Shown: piece after piece, positions 7,592-16,155 of the stretch
How the letters are laid out: every line of letters starts with the position of its first letter
How positions within the stretch are numbered: position 1 is the first letter of the stretch
Source: Yanghanlia sp047501535
GTDB taxonomy: Bacteria; Pseudomonadota; Gammaproteobacteria; Burkholderiales; Burkholderiaceae_B
DNA length: 64,000 bases
NCBI RefSeq assembly: GCF_047501535.1
Contig: NZ_JAZDRJ010000008.1
Coordinates: 113,873 to 177,872 of the forward strand
Direction: 5' to 3'
Made by a program: the position numbers and the translations under genes
The notes under the pieces: model-generated
Told to the model about the DNA's origin: nothing
The model's database searches: none
Seen by the model: only the letters and a program-made list of their open reading frames with translations

Positions 7592-8377
7592 ATGCCGTTT
7601 CCTGTTGATCACATCGGCTCATTTTCCGGTTTACCAAGGCAACGAGGCCAGGCGTTGGTGGAATCGCTTGTTGCGCTACTAGCGTTGGCCGTTCTATGGG
7701 TGGCGTTGAGCTGGTTGGCCCATTATCAGGACGCTGCACTAGCCGCCACACACGCTAGTCGTTACGTCGCTTTTGTAGCGGGTCGCGGCGAACAGTTGGG
7801 TGCCTACCAGGCTTTATATGCGACACGGCAGGCGTTTCCGTATCGCGGAGGTGAGTCTGTGGTTGTTTCAAGTGAAGTGCCTGATGCCTCTGTAAGCATT
7901 TCCCGCCAGCGATTGACACCGTTGTCAGTGTCGGCGCAACCGGGTGCCGGCTCAGTCACAGCTACGACACTGCGGAATGACTGGTCGTTAGCGGATAAAG
8001 GGATTGTGCGTGCGCGGGTGAGCCTGAGCTTTGGCGATCCCTCGCTTGGTGTCGGTGCAAGCCAAGATGCAAGCTTGTTCAAGCTGCGAGCTTTTGATCT
8101 GGCTTACCCGCCGCTGTCGCGCAGCATCAGCATACTGACTGGGGCGGGGCATGGTGTTTCAGATGGCGAGGTTCAGTCTCGTGTGGCGGCGTCCTCAATC
8201 GCGTGGGCGGCGGCTTACGGGGCCTCACGGGCGGCAGGGTCTGAAGTCACGATGCGGGCTGATGGGGTGGAGCGGGGTTGGGGCCGCTCAGCGCCCGACT
8301 TTGACTGGCTTCAGCCCTGGAGTGGGCAGGTACCGGGCCACTTGTTAGCTGACTATGCGGCCAATGGAGGGAACTGA
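7592..8377 (+). CDS. TadE-like minor pseudopilin
   Basis: 261 residues. A prepilin-like N-terminus occurs at about residues 18-42: RQRG, then QALVESLVALLALAVLWVAL. Cleavage after Gly would give Gln+1 and Glu+5, as in TadE/TadF pseudopilins that are processed by TadV. The rest is a periplasmic domain that is mostly beta-rich and lacks Cys. It follows the TadG-like gene with a 3-base gap. Role: minor component of the Tad pilus, inferred from family and position. Confidence 0.75.
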   Translation: MPFPVDHIGSFSGLPRQRGQALVESLVALLALAVLWVALSWLAHYQDAALAATHASRYVAFVAGRGEQLGAYQALYATRQAFPYRGGESVVVSSEVPDASVSISRQRLTPLSVSAQPGAGSVTATTLRNDWSLADKGIVRARVSLSFGDPSLGVGASQDASLFKLRAFDLAYPPLSRSISILTGAGHGVSDGEVQSRVAASSIAWAAAYGASRAAGSEVTMRADGVERGWGRSAPDFDWLQPWSGQVPGHLLADYAANGGN

Positions 8378-8378
8378 G

Positions 8379-9086
8379 ATGAGGGTGGGTTCTGTTGTCG
8401 TAGATACAAAGTATATTTATTGTGTGGTTAGGAAGAGGGCGGCGTCCATCCTAGCAACATTAGTCTTGTGCCTGACGCCGGCCCAGCAGGTATGGGCAAT
8501 ACAGTGGCACCAGCCCTGGGCGGTGAGGGTAAATGGGCAGCATCTTCTCGTTGAACCCTTCAGCAGTGATATGCGGCCTGATGCCGTTTTACGGGAACTA
8601 TTGCGAGCACGGGCTGTGTACCAGCGATATTTGGTGGGTGACGGGCGTATCCTGCTTTCCGGCGTCAACCCGGGTGAGCACTGGTTGGCGGAAATCCATG
8701 CTTGGCAAGGTGGTGCGCAAGGATATGTATCTGCACTGTATTTCGATGCGGCGCGCGCCGATCAGCTCTCATTATCTGAGCGTGAACACAGTTCGATATC
8801 GTGGCAAGCCGCGGCCCCTGTGTTTCCGTATTGGGGGGCGGAATCTCAATCGGACAAGAATGCCACACCGCATGCTTGGCGCGGCCAAACGCTCAGGGTG
8901 TTCGAGTTTGATGATTCCTCCTGGGTGCGTATTGTGGCCTTGCCTGAAAAGCCTGCTTTTATCGAAAAGGACGATAGCCAGGCGGCGTCGCGCTTGTTGG
9001 AATCTACGGGCTCCGAAGCCATCACGTTGATTCCCGCAGACGAACAAATAGGGCTGGCTCTGGCCGTTTCCATGCGGGAGCCCTGA
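8379..9086 (+). CDS. Exported protein of unknown function in the Tad locus
   Basis: 235 residues from the ATG at 8379, which has a GGAGG ribosome-binding site 7 bases upstream and follows the previous stop directly. Residues about 17-41 look like a signal peptide (KRAASILATLVLCLTPAQQVWA with cleavage near AQQVWA/IQW). The mature part has no Cys and no motif I recognise. Its position between a TadE-like gene and cpaB suggests a periplasmic or outer-membrane accessory factor of the pilus, possibly taking the place of a CpaD or TadD-type lipoprotein, but it has no lipobox. Function not assigned. Confidence 0.7.
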   Translation: MRVGSVVVDTKYIYCVVRKRAASILATLVLCLTPAQQVWAIQWHQPWAVRVNGQHLLVEPFSSDMRPDAVLRELLRARAVYQRYLVGDGRILLSGVNPGEHWLAEIHAWQGGAQGYVSALYFDAARADQLSLSEREHSSISWQAAAPVFPYWGAESQSDKNATPHAWRGQTLRVFEFDDSSWVRIVALPEKPAFIEKDDSQAASRLLESTGSEAITLIPADEQIGLALAVSMREP

Positions 9087-9087
9087 C

Positions 9088-10179
9088 ATGAACGGGCGGC
9101 GCTTTATTCCAGGTTTCGTTTTTCGGGCCGGGGCTGCCCGTTCGATAGCTGTACTGGGTGCAGCGCTGGCTGCAGGCTTGGCAGCGGCATTGGCGGCAAG
9201 GCAGCATATACAAGGTCATGTCGAGCAATTGGAAGCTCAGGCTCGCATACCGGTGGTTACTCGAGTCGTTGCCGCCCACGATCTGCCCGCCGGCACCCGC
9301 CTGAACGCTAACCACCTTGCTGCCCGGCAATTCCCCGCCAATCTTGTGCCCAGCGACAGCATCGACGTCGCGCATCATGAGCAGTTGGCGGGCATGGTCT
9401 TGCGCAGCGCCTTGCGGGCAGGAGATCTGATTCTGGAAGCCCACGGGCGCAGTGCGGAGCGTACGGCGTTTTCCAGTCATCTGGGGGAAGGGCGTCGTGC
9501 GGTCACCATGCCGGTGGATGCCATCAATTCAGTGTCGGGCTTGCTTGAGCCCGGCGATCTTATAGACCTTTATGTGTCTTTCGACTATCAGCGCAGGCGT
9601 ATTACGGCGCCATTGTTGCAGGGAGTACTGGTGCTGGCCACCGGCACACAGACCGTGTCGCCTTTCGAGCCCTCCGCGCCAACGGGGCACGGGTTTTCCA
9701 CCGTGACACTCGATACTTCCCCGGAAGATGCCGTCAAACTTGTCGCAGCGCGCCAAAGCGGCACGATCACCGCTGTGTTGCGCCATCCTGGCGATGATCG
9801 TCCTACACGCAAAGCGGTGCGCGGCGATCTGGCGAGTTTGATTGGTGTTGCCAACCCGCCTCCGGTCCGAAACCAAGCCAGGGCTCCGGTGTTGTATGGG
9901 AATCAGCGTGCTCGCAATGTTCCGAGCTTGGTGCCCAATGCTCCGACGGTGCGAAATCCTTCCGGTTTGTTCGATCTTCCCGAAGCACAGTCGTTGGTCA
10001 GCGCCTGGCTGCTGCAAAATGCCGCAGCACAGGGGGGCAATGATGATGCGTCCAACGGTGCTGGAGGAGAAGCGCTGGGAGCGGGGTCTGACTCTCTTTT
10101 TATGGGTGACCAGGAGGGCTGGGCAAACGGCGTAGGCCCGGCGCAGTTAACCGCTCAAGCGCAAGGTGATTTGGAGTAG
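9088..10179 (+). CDS. cpaB: Flp pilus assembly protein CpaB (RcpC)
   Basis: 363 residues. An N-terminal transmembrane helix (about 17-38, Ala-rich) precedes a SAF domain (VVTRVVAAHDLPAGTRLNAN, residues about 53-120) and the RcpC/CpaB domain with VTMPVDAINSVSGLLEPGD and DLYVSFDY (about 140-235). CpaB is a periplasmic factor that works with the CpaC secretin in Tad secretion. The C-terminal 100 residues are Gly/Asn/Ala-rich and variable. The start lies 1 base after the previous stop, so translational coupling is likely. Confidence 0.9.
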   Translation: MNGRRFIPGFVFRAGAARSIAVLGAALAAGLAAALAARQHIQGHVEQLEAQARIPVVTRVVAAHDLPAGTRLNANHLAARQFPANLVPSDSIDVAHHEQLAGMVLRSALRAGDLILEAHGRSAERTAFSSHLGEGRRAVTMPVDAINSVSGLLEPGDLIDLYVSFDYQRRRITAPLLQGVLVLATGTQTVSPFEPSAPTGHGFSTVTLDTSPEDAVKLVAARQSGTITAVLRHPGDDRPTRKAVRGDLASLIGVANPPPVRNQARAPVLYGNQRARNVPSLVPNAPTVRNPSGLFDLPEAQSLVSAWLLQNAAAQGGNDDASNGAGGEALGAGSDSLFMGDQEGWANGVGPAQLTAQAQGDLE

Positions 10180-10183
10180 GCCG

Positions 10184-11590
10184 ATGTTGCGTTTTGCTTC
10201 GTCTCTCATGCTTTTCTCATTGTTGCTCTTGCTGCCTGTTAAAGGCTGGGCCGCCACCTTGCTGCGGATGCAGGTTGGGGAAGTCAGAGTACTTTCCGCG
10301 GTTGATGTCGCACGGGTGGCAGTGGGTGATGGCCATGTATTGAATGCCGTCACCACTGAAGAAAAAGAGGTAATTGTGTTCGCACGCAACGAGGGCTCCA
10401 GCGCTTTGCAGATTTGGTCTGCCGATGGCAGCCGCAAGCATTACGAGGTGCAGGTAGCGCCTGAGGGGGCTCGACGCATTGAGCAGGAGCTGCGTGAAGT
10501 GCTGGGGCGGATTCCTGGCGTTGAATTATCAACGGTGGGAGACAAACTGCTGGTAGAAGGTGATGGTTTATCGGATGACGACTTACTGCGGATCGAAGAA
10601 CTGGCACAGCGTTACCCGCAGTTGCTGAACTTCACGGGCCGAGTGGGGTGGGACAGCATGGTGTTGCTCGATGTGCAGGTGCTTGAAATGCCGCGCTCCT
10701 TGATCCGCGATTTAGGTATTCGCTGGCAATCGCCCGCTGTGGGGGGAGTGAATGCCGCGCTGGCCTGGGACGGCGGCAGCCGCCGCTTGGCTGATCGTCC
10801 CGGCGAAAGCGCCGTGCCGGCAATGTTTCCCACCGGGGTGGCGGCAGGCTATCTGGGCGCAAGTGTGCTGTGGCCTGCTCAACTTCATGCGCTATTGCAG
10901 GCAGGCCACGCCATGATGTTGGCCCAACCGCAATTGTTAGCGCGTAGTGGTTCGACAGCTGAATTTCTAGCAGGGGGTGAAGTTCCTTACTCTACGACCG
11001 ACGCGAATGGGGCGACGAGCACGGCTTTCAAACCCTATGGGGTGTCATTGCGTATTACGCCACGCATCGAGCGCAGCGGCATCGTCCGCTCCCGCATCGA
11101 AGTTGAAGTTAGCTCGGTGGACCACGCCTTGTCGGTGGAAAACGGCCCGGCCTTGAAAACGCGCCGCGCTTCTACAGAATTCAATGTGCGTTCAGGGCAA
11201 ACACTTGTGCTGGCGGGATTTCTCTCGCGCGACGATGCCCGCAACATTGATAGCGTTCCTGGTTTGGGAGGTTTGCCTTTGGTCGGGGCACTGTTTCGCT
11301 CAGTGAAAACGCAGAGGAATGACACCGAACTGGCGGTATTCGTGACCCCCGTTGTGGTGACGGCTGACCACCCTGATGTCGAACAGCGGGTGCGTCAGGG
11401 CCGGGCCTTGGTCGAGGAGGGCTTTCCGGATGCGCCGCGCCTGAATACCCCTATTCGTGAACGTGAGCCTTTGCCCGCGCCACGTGTGGCTGCGTCAGCA
11501 CCCTCTTGGGTTCCTTGGGGGGGGGCGGGGGGTCAATGGGTGGGCGCCGCCAGCGGGCAAGGGGGTGCGCAGGCGTTGGCCGTGGAATGA
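10184..11590 (+). CDS. cpaC: Tad pilus outer-membrane secretin CpaC (RcpA)
   Basis: 468 residues from ATG 10184. Signal peptide MLRFASSLMLFSLLLLLPVKGWA. The BON-like/N-terminal pilus domain (GEVRVLSAVDVARVAVGDG, about 30-100) is followed by the secretin C-domain (about 235-405), containing VLWPAQLHALLQAGHAMMLA, LAGGEVPY, and the terminal VPGLGGLPLVGALFRS signature. It forms the outer-membrane pore through which the Flp pilus emerges. The last 60 residues are Gly/Pro-rich. It sits in the usual order cpaB-cpaC-cpaF, but no cpaE/tadZ gene follows. Confidence 0.93.
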   Translation: MLRFASSLMLFSLLLLLPVKGWAATLLRMQVGEVRVLSAVDVARVAVGDGHVLNAVTTEEKEVIVFARNEGSSALQIWSADGSRKHYEVQVAPEGARRIEQELREVLGRIPGVELSTVGDKLLVEGDGLSDDDLLRIEELAQRYPQLLNFTGRVGWDSMVLLDVQVLEMPRSLIRDLGIRWQSPAVGGVNAALAWDGGSRRLADRPGESAVPAMFPTGVAAGYLGASVLWPAQLHALLQAGHAMMLAQPQLLARSGSTAEFLAGGEVPYSTTDANGATSTAFKPYGVSLRITPRIERSGIVRSRIEVEVSSVDHALSVENGPALKTRRASTEFNVRSGQTLVLAGFLSRDDARNIDSVPGLGGLPLVGALFRSVKTQRNDTELAVFVTPVVVTADHPDVEQRVRQGRALVEEGFPDAPRLNTPIREREPLPAPRVAASAPSWVPWGGAGGQWVGAASGQGGAQALAVE

Positions 11591-11599
11591 GGAGGCAAT

Positions 11600-13321
11600 A
11601 TGCTGGAACTGGAACTGGCTTATGAGGATGGCCGTTGCAGCCGTCAAGTATTTCCCCTGCCGCTGCTGGTCGGTCGTGCACCTGAATGCGTCCTGGTGTT
11701 GAAATCATGGCGAGTGGCAAAACAGCACGCCCGCATTATCGAGAAGGGAGGGCTGCTGTTTATTGAAGACCTGGGCAGTTTGGTGGGGACATTCGTGAAT
11801 GGCCGCAGGGTGACGGAATACGGCCCGCTATCGGCCGGCGATGAAATCATCATCGGGCCCTGCTGCATGAGGTTGTTGCGCCTGCCGCCTACCGATTATT
11901 CCGCTATCGTCGCGCCCCTTGAGCAAGAGCAGCTACATGCGGGCGTGCCGCCTCGGGTGTCAGAGCCCGCCCTTATGCTGAGTGAGCGGTTTGTACCAGA
12001 AAGGAATTCGCTGCCAAAGCAAGATAAACCCTGTACTGATTCAAAAGAGCATGTGCGACACCGACAGCGACTACATAAAGCGTTGCTTGAGGCGCTTGAC
12101 CTGCGGCGGCGCGATATTCTGGCGCTGAGCGATGAAGCCTTGCGCCGCGAAGCGACAGAAGCGCTATCCGCCATACTCGCTGATGATGCCGACTTGCCCG
12201 ATGATGTGGACCGCGAGGTGATTCTGCGCCAAGTGGTGGACGAGGCGGTGGGCCTGGGGCCCTTGGAGCCTTTGCTGGCGGATCGCAGCGTAAGCGAAAT
12301 CATGGTGAACTCACCTGAAGAAATCTATGTTGAGCGTGCTGGTCGTCTGCAGAGACACGACACCCGTTTCAGCAGTGAGCAGGCAGTGGTCGCCATAATC
12401 GACCGCATCGTTGCGCCACTTGGCCGTCGGGTAGATGAAGCCTCGCCGATGGTGGATGCCAGGCTGCGCGATGGTTCGCGCGTCAATGCCGTCATCCCGC
12501 CCATCGCTTTGCGTGGCGCGTGTCTCACGATTCGAAAATTCCCGCAGCGGCGTCTGGAAATGCAAGATCTGCTTGACGTCGGCAGTCTTGATCGCCACAT
12601 GGCTGATTTTCTGGATTTTTGCGTTGGCGCTAGAAAAAGCCTGCTCGTATCGGGCGGTACTGGCTCAGGTAAGACGACTCTGCTCAATGTGTTGTCGAAC
12701 TGCATTCCGGCAGGGGAGCGTATTGTCACTATTGAAGATGCGGCGGAACTGCGTCTGAATCACGAGCATCTCATCGCTCTGGAGTCGCGGCCTCCCAACT
12801 CAGAGGGCAAGGGCAGGGTAGATATACGCGATCTCGTCAGAAACGCACTGCGAATGAGGCCCGACCGCATCATTGTCGGCGAATGCCGGGGCGCCGAGGC
12901 CTTCGATATGCTGTCGGCCATGAATACCGGGCATGAAGGTTCTCTCACCACCTTACACGCCAACTCGCCGCGTGATGCCTTGGCGCGGCTGGAAACCATG
13001 GTGTTGATGGCGGGCATGGATCTACCCCTGGCAGCGATTCGCGAACACATTGCGTCAGCCGTCAATCTCATCGTGCAACAGGCCCGCTTGTCGAACGGAC
13101 GCCGCCTTGTGACTTCTATTGTCGAGGTGACCGGCATGGAGGCCGGGCGCATCCAGACGCAGGAGCTTTTTCGTTATTGCCAAGGGCCTGAGCCACGTTT
13201 CGAAGGTTGTGGCGTGCAGCCGGAATGCCTGCAGGGAGGCGAGCATACCGTGCCGCTGGAATGGCTGACACAGACAACACTGTTGCGTGATCAACGGGAG
13301 TCGCACACATGGCAATCCTGA
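11600..13321 (+). CDS. cpaF: CpaF/TadA pilus-assembly ATPase with N-terminal FHA domain
   Basis: 573 residues, about 150 longer than usual CpaF. Residues about 1-95 form an FHA domain (LPLLVGRAPECVLV, KQHARII, GTFVNGRRV). The ATPase begins near residue 200 with helical DREVILRQVVDEAVGLGPLEPLL and SEIMVNSPEEIYVE. The secretion-ATPase core follows: Walker A SGGTGSGKTTLLNV near 352, Asp box IVTIEDAAELRL near 376, Walker B/GECRGAEAFDML near 428, and the His box GSLTTLHANSP. It powers pilus polymerisation at the inner membrane. In the FHA domain the conserved SxxH motif reads AKQH, so the pThr-contacting Ser is replaced by Ala. It overlaps tadB by 13 bases. Confidence 0.92.
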   Translation: MLELELAYEDGRCSRQVFPLPLLVGRAPECVLVLKSWRVAKQHARIIEKGGLLFIEDLGSLVGTFVNGRRVTEYGPLSAGDEIIIGPCCMRLLRLPPTDYSAIVAPLEQEQLHAGVPPRVSEPALMLSERFVPERNSLPKQDKPCTDSKEHVRHRQRLHKALLEALDLRRRDILALSDEALRREATEALSAILADDADLPDDVDREVILRQVVDEAVGLGPLEPLLADRSVSEIMVNSPEEIYVERAGRLQRHDTRFSSEQAVVAIIDRIVAPLGRRVDEASPMVDARLRDGSRVNAVIPPIALRGACLTIRKFPQRRLEMQDLLDVGSLDRHMADFLDFCVGARKSLLVSGGTGSGKTTLLNVLSNCIPAGERIVTIEDAAELRLNHEHLIALESRPPNSEGKGRVDIRDLVRNALRMRPDRIIVGECRGAEAFDMLSAMNTGHEGSLTTLHANSPRDALARLETMVLMAGMDLPLAAIREHIASAVNLIVQQARLSNGRRLVTSIVEVTGMEAGRIQTQELFRYCQGPEPRFEGCGVQPECLQGGEHTVPLEWLTQTTLLRDQRESHTWQS

Positions 13322-14157
13322 TTTTCATGCTAGCTACCGGCCTAGCCACCGCCATTACAGCCTGGGCAGGCATACATCTGCTGCAAAAAGAATATGCGCG
13401 TTATCGAGCGACCTTCCAGCATGAAACGGTTCATGGTTTAGCTGACTTTTTCCTTTTTCTGGATCCTGGCCAGCTCTGGGGGGTAAACCTGTTGTTAGCC
13501 ATGTTATGGGCTGTCCTGCCTTTGCTATTGGGAATGCCGCTAGTCGTTGCGTTGGGAGCCGGGGCGGCCGCCCTGGTGCTGCCGCCCCGGCTGCTTGCAT
13601 GGGCAAGGCAGCGCCGCTACCGCCGGGTCGATGAACAATTGCCGGATTTCTTGCTGGCGCTGGCCGGGGCTTTACGTGCGGGTTCGGGGCTGCAGTCCGG
13701 CTTGCGCATGGTATCCGGCCATGCCCAGAGGCCTTTGGCGCAAGAGCTTGGGCTGTTGATGCAGCAGCAGCGCATGGGGTTGGCGTTCAACGATGCGCTT
13801 GACGCCTTTCATCGTCGCGTAGCGACCGAATCCGTAGGGTTGGTGGTAGCCGCCATCAAAGTCGCTGGCCACACTGGCGGCAGCCTGGCGGAAACCCTGG
13901 AACGCATTTCTCTTACTCTGCGCACCCGTTTACAGTTGCTGGGGAAAATACGGGCACTCACCTCTCAAGGGCGTATGCAGGCTCGGGTGATGGCCTGTCT
14001 GCCCATCGCACTTGGCCTAGCGTTGTACGCCCTTGATCCGCACGCCATGTCCCAACTGTGGGGCACAGCCATTGGCTGGGGCGTGCTCGTGTTGGTGGCC
14101 GTGCTTGAAGGCGTAGGCATGTATCTGGTGCGCCGCATGGTCAGCATTGAGGTTTGA
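13309..14157 (+). CDS. tadB: Tad inner-membrane platform protein TadB
   Basis: 282 residues. Two N-terminal hydrophobic regions (about 1-22 and 60-95) are followed by a T2SS-F domain (about 105-235) with PDFLLALAGALRAGSGLQSGLR and GGSLAETLERISLTLR, then two C-terminal transmembrane segments. TadB and TadC form the GspF-like inner-membrane platform acted on by the CpaF ATPase. The start lies inside the end of cpaF. Length is typical. Confidence 0.92.
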   Translation: MAILIFMLATGLATAITAWAGIHLLQKEYARYRATFQHETVHGLADFFLFLDPGQLWGVNLLLAMLWAVLPLLLGMPLVVALGAGAAALVLPPRLLAWARQRRYRRVDEQLPDFLLALAGALRAGSGLQSGLRMVSGHAQRPLAQELGLLMQQQRMGLAFNDALDAFHRRVATESVGLVVAAIKVAGHTGGSLAETLERISLTLRTRLQLLGKIRALTSQGRMQARVMACLPIALGLALYALDPHAMSQLWGTAIGWGVLVLVAVLEGVGMYLVRRMVSIEV

Positions 14158-14158
14158 A

Positions 14159-15025
14159 ATGTGGATCTGGGTCAGCATGGCACTGGCTGCCAGTTCTTTA
14201 TCCTTGGTGTTTTGGTGGTTGGGGCGTCCTTATACGCGGGCGGCAGCGGGTGGAGGAGCCCCCATGAGGCTGCCCTTGCGCCTGCTTTGGCCGTGGGTGG
14301 AGGCTGTGGCAGTTCTGTGCCGCCCCTTGATGTCCTGGCATTTGCGCCGCCGGCTGGAACACCTGTTGCGTCAGGCGGGGGCCCCGTCCTATTGGTCACC
14401 GCATCATTTATGTGCTTGGCAGGCCGTGCTTGCCATGCTGGCCGTGGCAGCCGTGGTAGTGCTTTTGCACCGCAGCCTTTCGGTGCCGGCGTTGTTATTC
14501 TGCGCCGCGTTTGCGGCGGCGCTTGCAGCAGTTTGGCCATGGCAGCGGCTGCGCGAGTGCACACGCCGCCGTAAGCAAGCAATGTTGAGGGAGTTTCCCT
14601 TCATGCTGGACATGATTACGCTGTGTGTGGAAGCGGGCCTGAATTTGCATGGGGCGCTGGGGCAGGCTGCCGCCAACGGCCCACCCGGGCCTTTGCGTGA
14701 CGAACTACGCCACATGTTGTCAGATATCCGCGCCGGGGCTTCGCGTCAGCAAGCGTTGGCGCAATGGGCGCAACGTTGTGGGCTTACGCCTTTGCATCAT
14801 TTTGTTGGTGCTGTTGCCCAGGCAGAACAGTCAGGCATGAATCTGGGGCCGGTGTTGCGAGCCCAGGCCGATCAACGGCGCAGTGAGCGTTTTCTCCAGG
14901 CGGAGAAGCGGGCACTGGAAGCTCCGGTAAAGATGATGTTTCCCTTGGTCATCTGTATCTTCCCTTGCTCTTTTCTGATCATCGCCTTTCCCATCGTTGT
15001 TCAGTTTACGGAACTATGGAAATGA
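14159..15025 (+). CDS. tadC: Tad inner-membrane platform protein TadC
   Basis: 288 residues from the ATG at 14159, 1 base after the tadB stop with GAGG just upstream; a TTG at 14147 is a less likely start. N-terminal transmembrane helix, then two further helices (about 85-125), the T2SS-F domain (FPFMLDMITLCVEAGLNLHGAL, about 145-165; GMNLGPVLRAQADQRRSERF) and a C-terminal hydrophobic helix. It pairs with TadB. Its last bases overlap the DUF192 gene start. Confidence 0.92.
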   Translation: MWIWVSMALAASSLSLVFWWLGRPYTRAAAGGGAPMRLPLRLLWPWVEAVAVLCRPLMSWHLRRRLEHLLRQAGAPSYWSPHHLCAWQAVLAMLAVAAVVVLLHRSLSVPALLFCAAFAAALAAVWPWQRLRECTRRRKQAMLREFPFMLDMITLCVEAGLNLHGALGQAAANGPPGPLRDELRHMLSDIRAGASRQQALAQWAQRCGLTPLHHFVGAVAQAEQSGMNLGPVLRAQADQRRSERFLQAEKRALEAPVKMMFPLVICIFPCSFLIIAFPIVVQFTELWK

Positions 15026-15411
15026 ACGCTGTGGCTCATGAACACTGCCGGACAGCATCGCCATCGCCAGTGCTAAAGCTAAGGCGTGCCGACACGTTCT
15101 TTCTACGGCTGCTTGGCCTGCAGGGCTTTGGGAAGCTGGCGGCTGACGAAGGCGTGCTGCTCACGCCCTGCCGGGCGATTCATACCTTTTTTCTCAGGCA
15201 GCCGCTTGATATCGTGTTTCTTGACGGCCGGGGCGGGCAGCGCCGCTGCATTCAGCGCTTGCCGCCATACAGAGTGGCGATGGACGCAGGAGCCAGGGCG
15301 GTGGTTGAGCTGCCAGGCGGTTACTGCGAACGTCACCCCGACTATCTTGAACGCATTCAGGTTGCGTTGTCGCGCACCGGCTGTTCTTGCGGCCGGAACA
15401 CGCTGATGTAG
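15022..15411 (+). CDS. DUF192 family protein
   Basis: 129 residues. DUF192 features: an N-terminal TFFLRLLGLQGF segment (usually RGLM/G), a hydrophobic GVLLTPCRAIHTFFLRQPLDIVFLD core, and the C-terminal AVVELPGGY. The ATG at 15022 overlaps the tadC stop (ATGA); another in-frame ATG lies at 15016. The family's function is unknown. Its last 55 bases overlap the convergent BPSS1780 gene. Being translationally coupled to tadC, it probably belongs to the pilus operon. Confidence 0.82.
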   Translation: MNAVAHEHCRTASPSPVLKLRRADTFFLRLLGLQGFGKLAADEGVLLTPCRAIHTFFLRQPLDIVFLDGRGGQRRCIQRLPPYRVAMDAGARAVVELPGGYCERHPDYLERIQVALSRTGCSCGRNTLM

Positions 15412-16142
15412 GCCGGGTAAAAGCTGGCGTAGAGCACGGCCGCAATGGCGATGTTTAAAGGGGTTAAGAGCAGCTGCATGACAGGCGCTGAAAGGCCCAT
15501 GGCAATCAGAAAGCTGCTGGCGAACTGCACGCCCAGGAAGATGGCACCCCAGCTCAAGCCATAGAGCATGAATGCCCATTTATTGCGCCAACAGGCCACC
15601 ATGGAATAGAACAGGGCACGCTTCATGGGTACGCCATGCCAGCCGATCAGGGCGGGAGCGTGCCAGAACAACATGGAAATCAGTATGTAGAACACGCCAA
15701 AGGTCAGCAGCGGGGCACGCATGGCTTGCAGCAGGGCAAATTCGTCGACCTGTCCTTGCCCTTCGATGACGGCGGTCAAACTGCCCAGGTAGGGCAGAGT
15801 AGCAAGTACGCCTGCGGCAAGCGAGCAGCCCAGATAAGTGATGCCCAGCACGATCAGGCGTTTGCGCACGTTTGGATCGCGCAAGGGCTGGGTCCACATC
15901 CCGAACTGCATGGCTTCGCCCGCTTCAATGTGGCGGCAGGCGGACAGCGTCATGAAGGTCAGGCTGGGCGTGGCAATGATGAGCGCCATCTGCCCAAAAA
16001 GGGGAATCAGATAGCTGAAGGTAATAAGCAGGCCCAGCGTCATGCTCCAAAAGAACATGGCCAAGGGCTGCTGACGACAAATGCGGTACCCCTGTTGGAT
16101 CCAGAACCAACCGGCATGGATGGGAAGTATGGCTGCTTGCAT
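15357..16142 (-). CDS. BPSS1780 family membrane protein
   Basis: 261 residues from ATG 16142; a TTG start 12 codons upstream would overlap thrB. The protein has about six hydrophobic segments (around 30-60, 100-130, 150-175, 195-225, 230-250) and matches the BPSS1780 family restricted largely to beta-proteobacteria (GWFWIQQGYRICRQQP, RHIEAGE, ALFYSMVACWRNKWAFMLYG). Function is unknown. It lies 13 bases downstream of thrB and may be co-transcribed with it; its 3' end overlaps the convergent DUF192 gene. Confidence 0.85.
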   Translation of the reverse strand: MQAAILPIHAGWFWIQQGYRICRQQPLAMFFWSMTLGLLITFSYLIPLFGQMALIIATPSLTFMTLSACRHIEAGEAMQFGMWTQPLRDPNVRKRLIVLGITYLGCSLAAGVLATLPYLGSLTAVIEGQGQVDEFALLQAMRAPLLTFGVFYILISMLFWHAPALIGWHGVPMKRALFYSMVACWRNKWAFMLYGLSWGAIFLGVQFASSFLIAMGLSAPVMQLLLTPLNIAIAAVLYASFYPAYISVFRPQEQPVRDNAT

Positions 16143-16155
16143 GGTTATAGACGGC

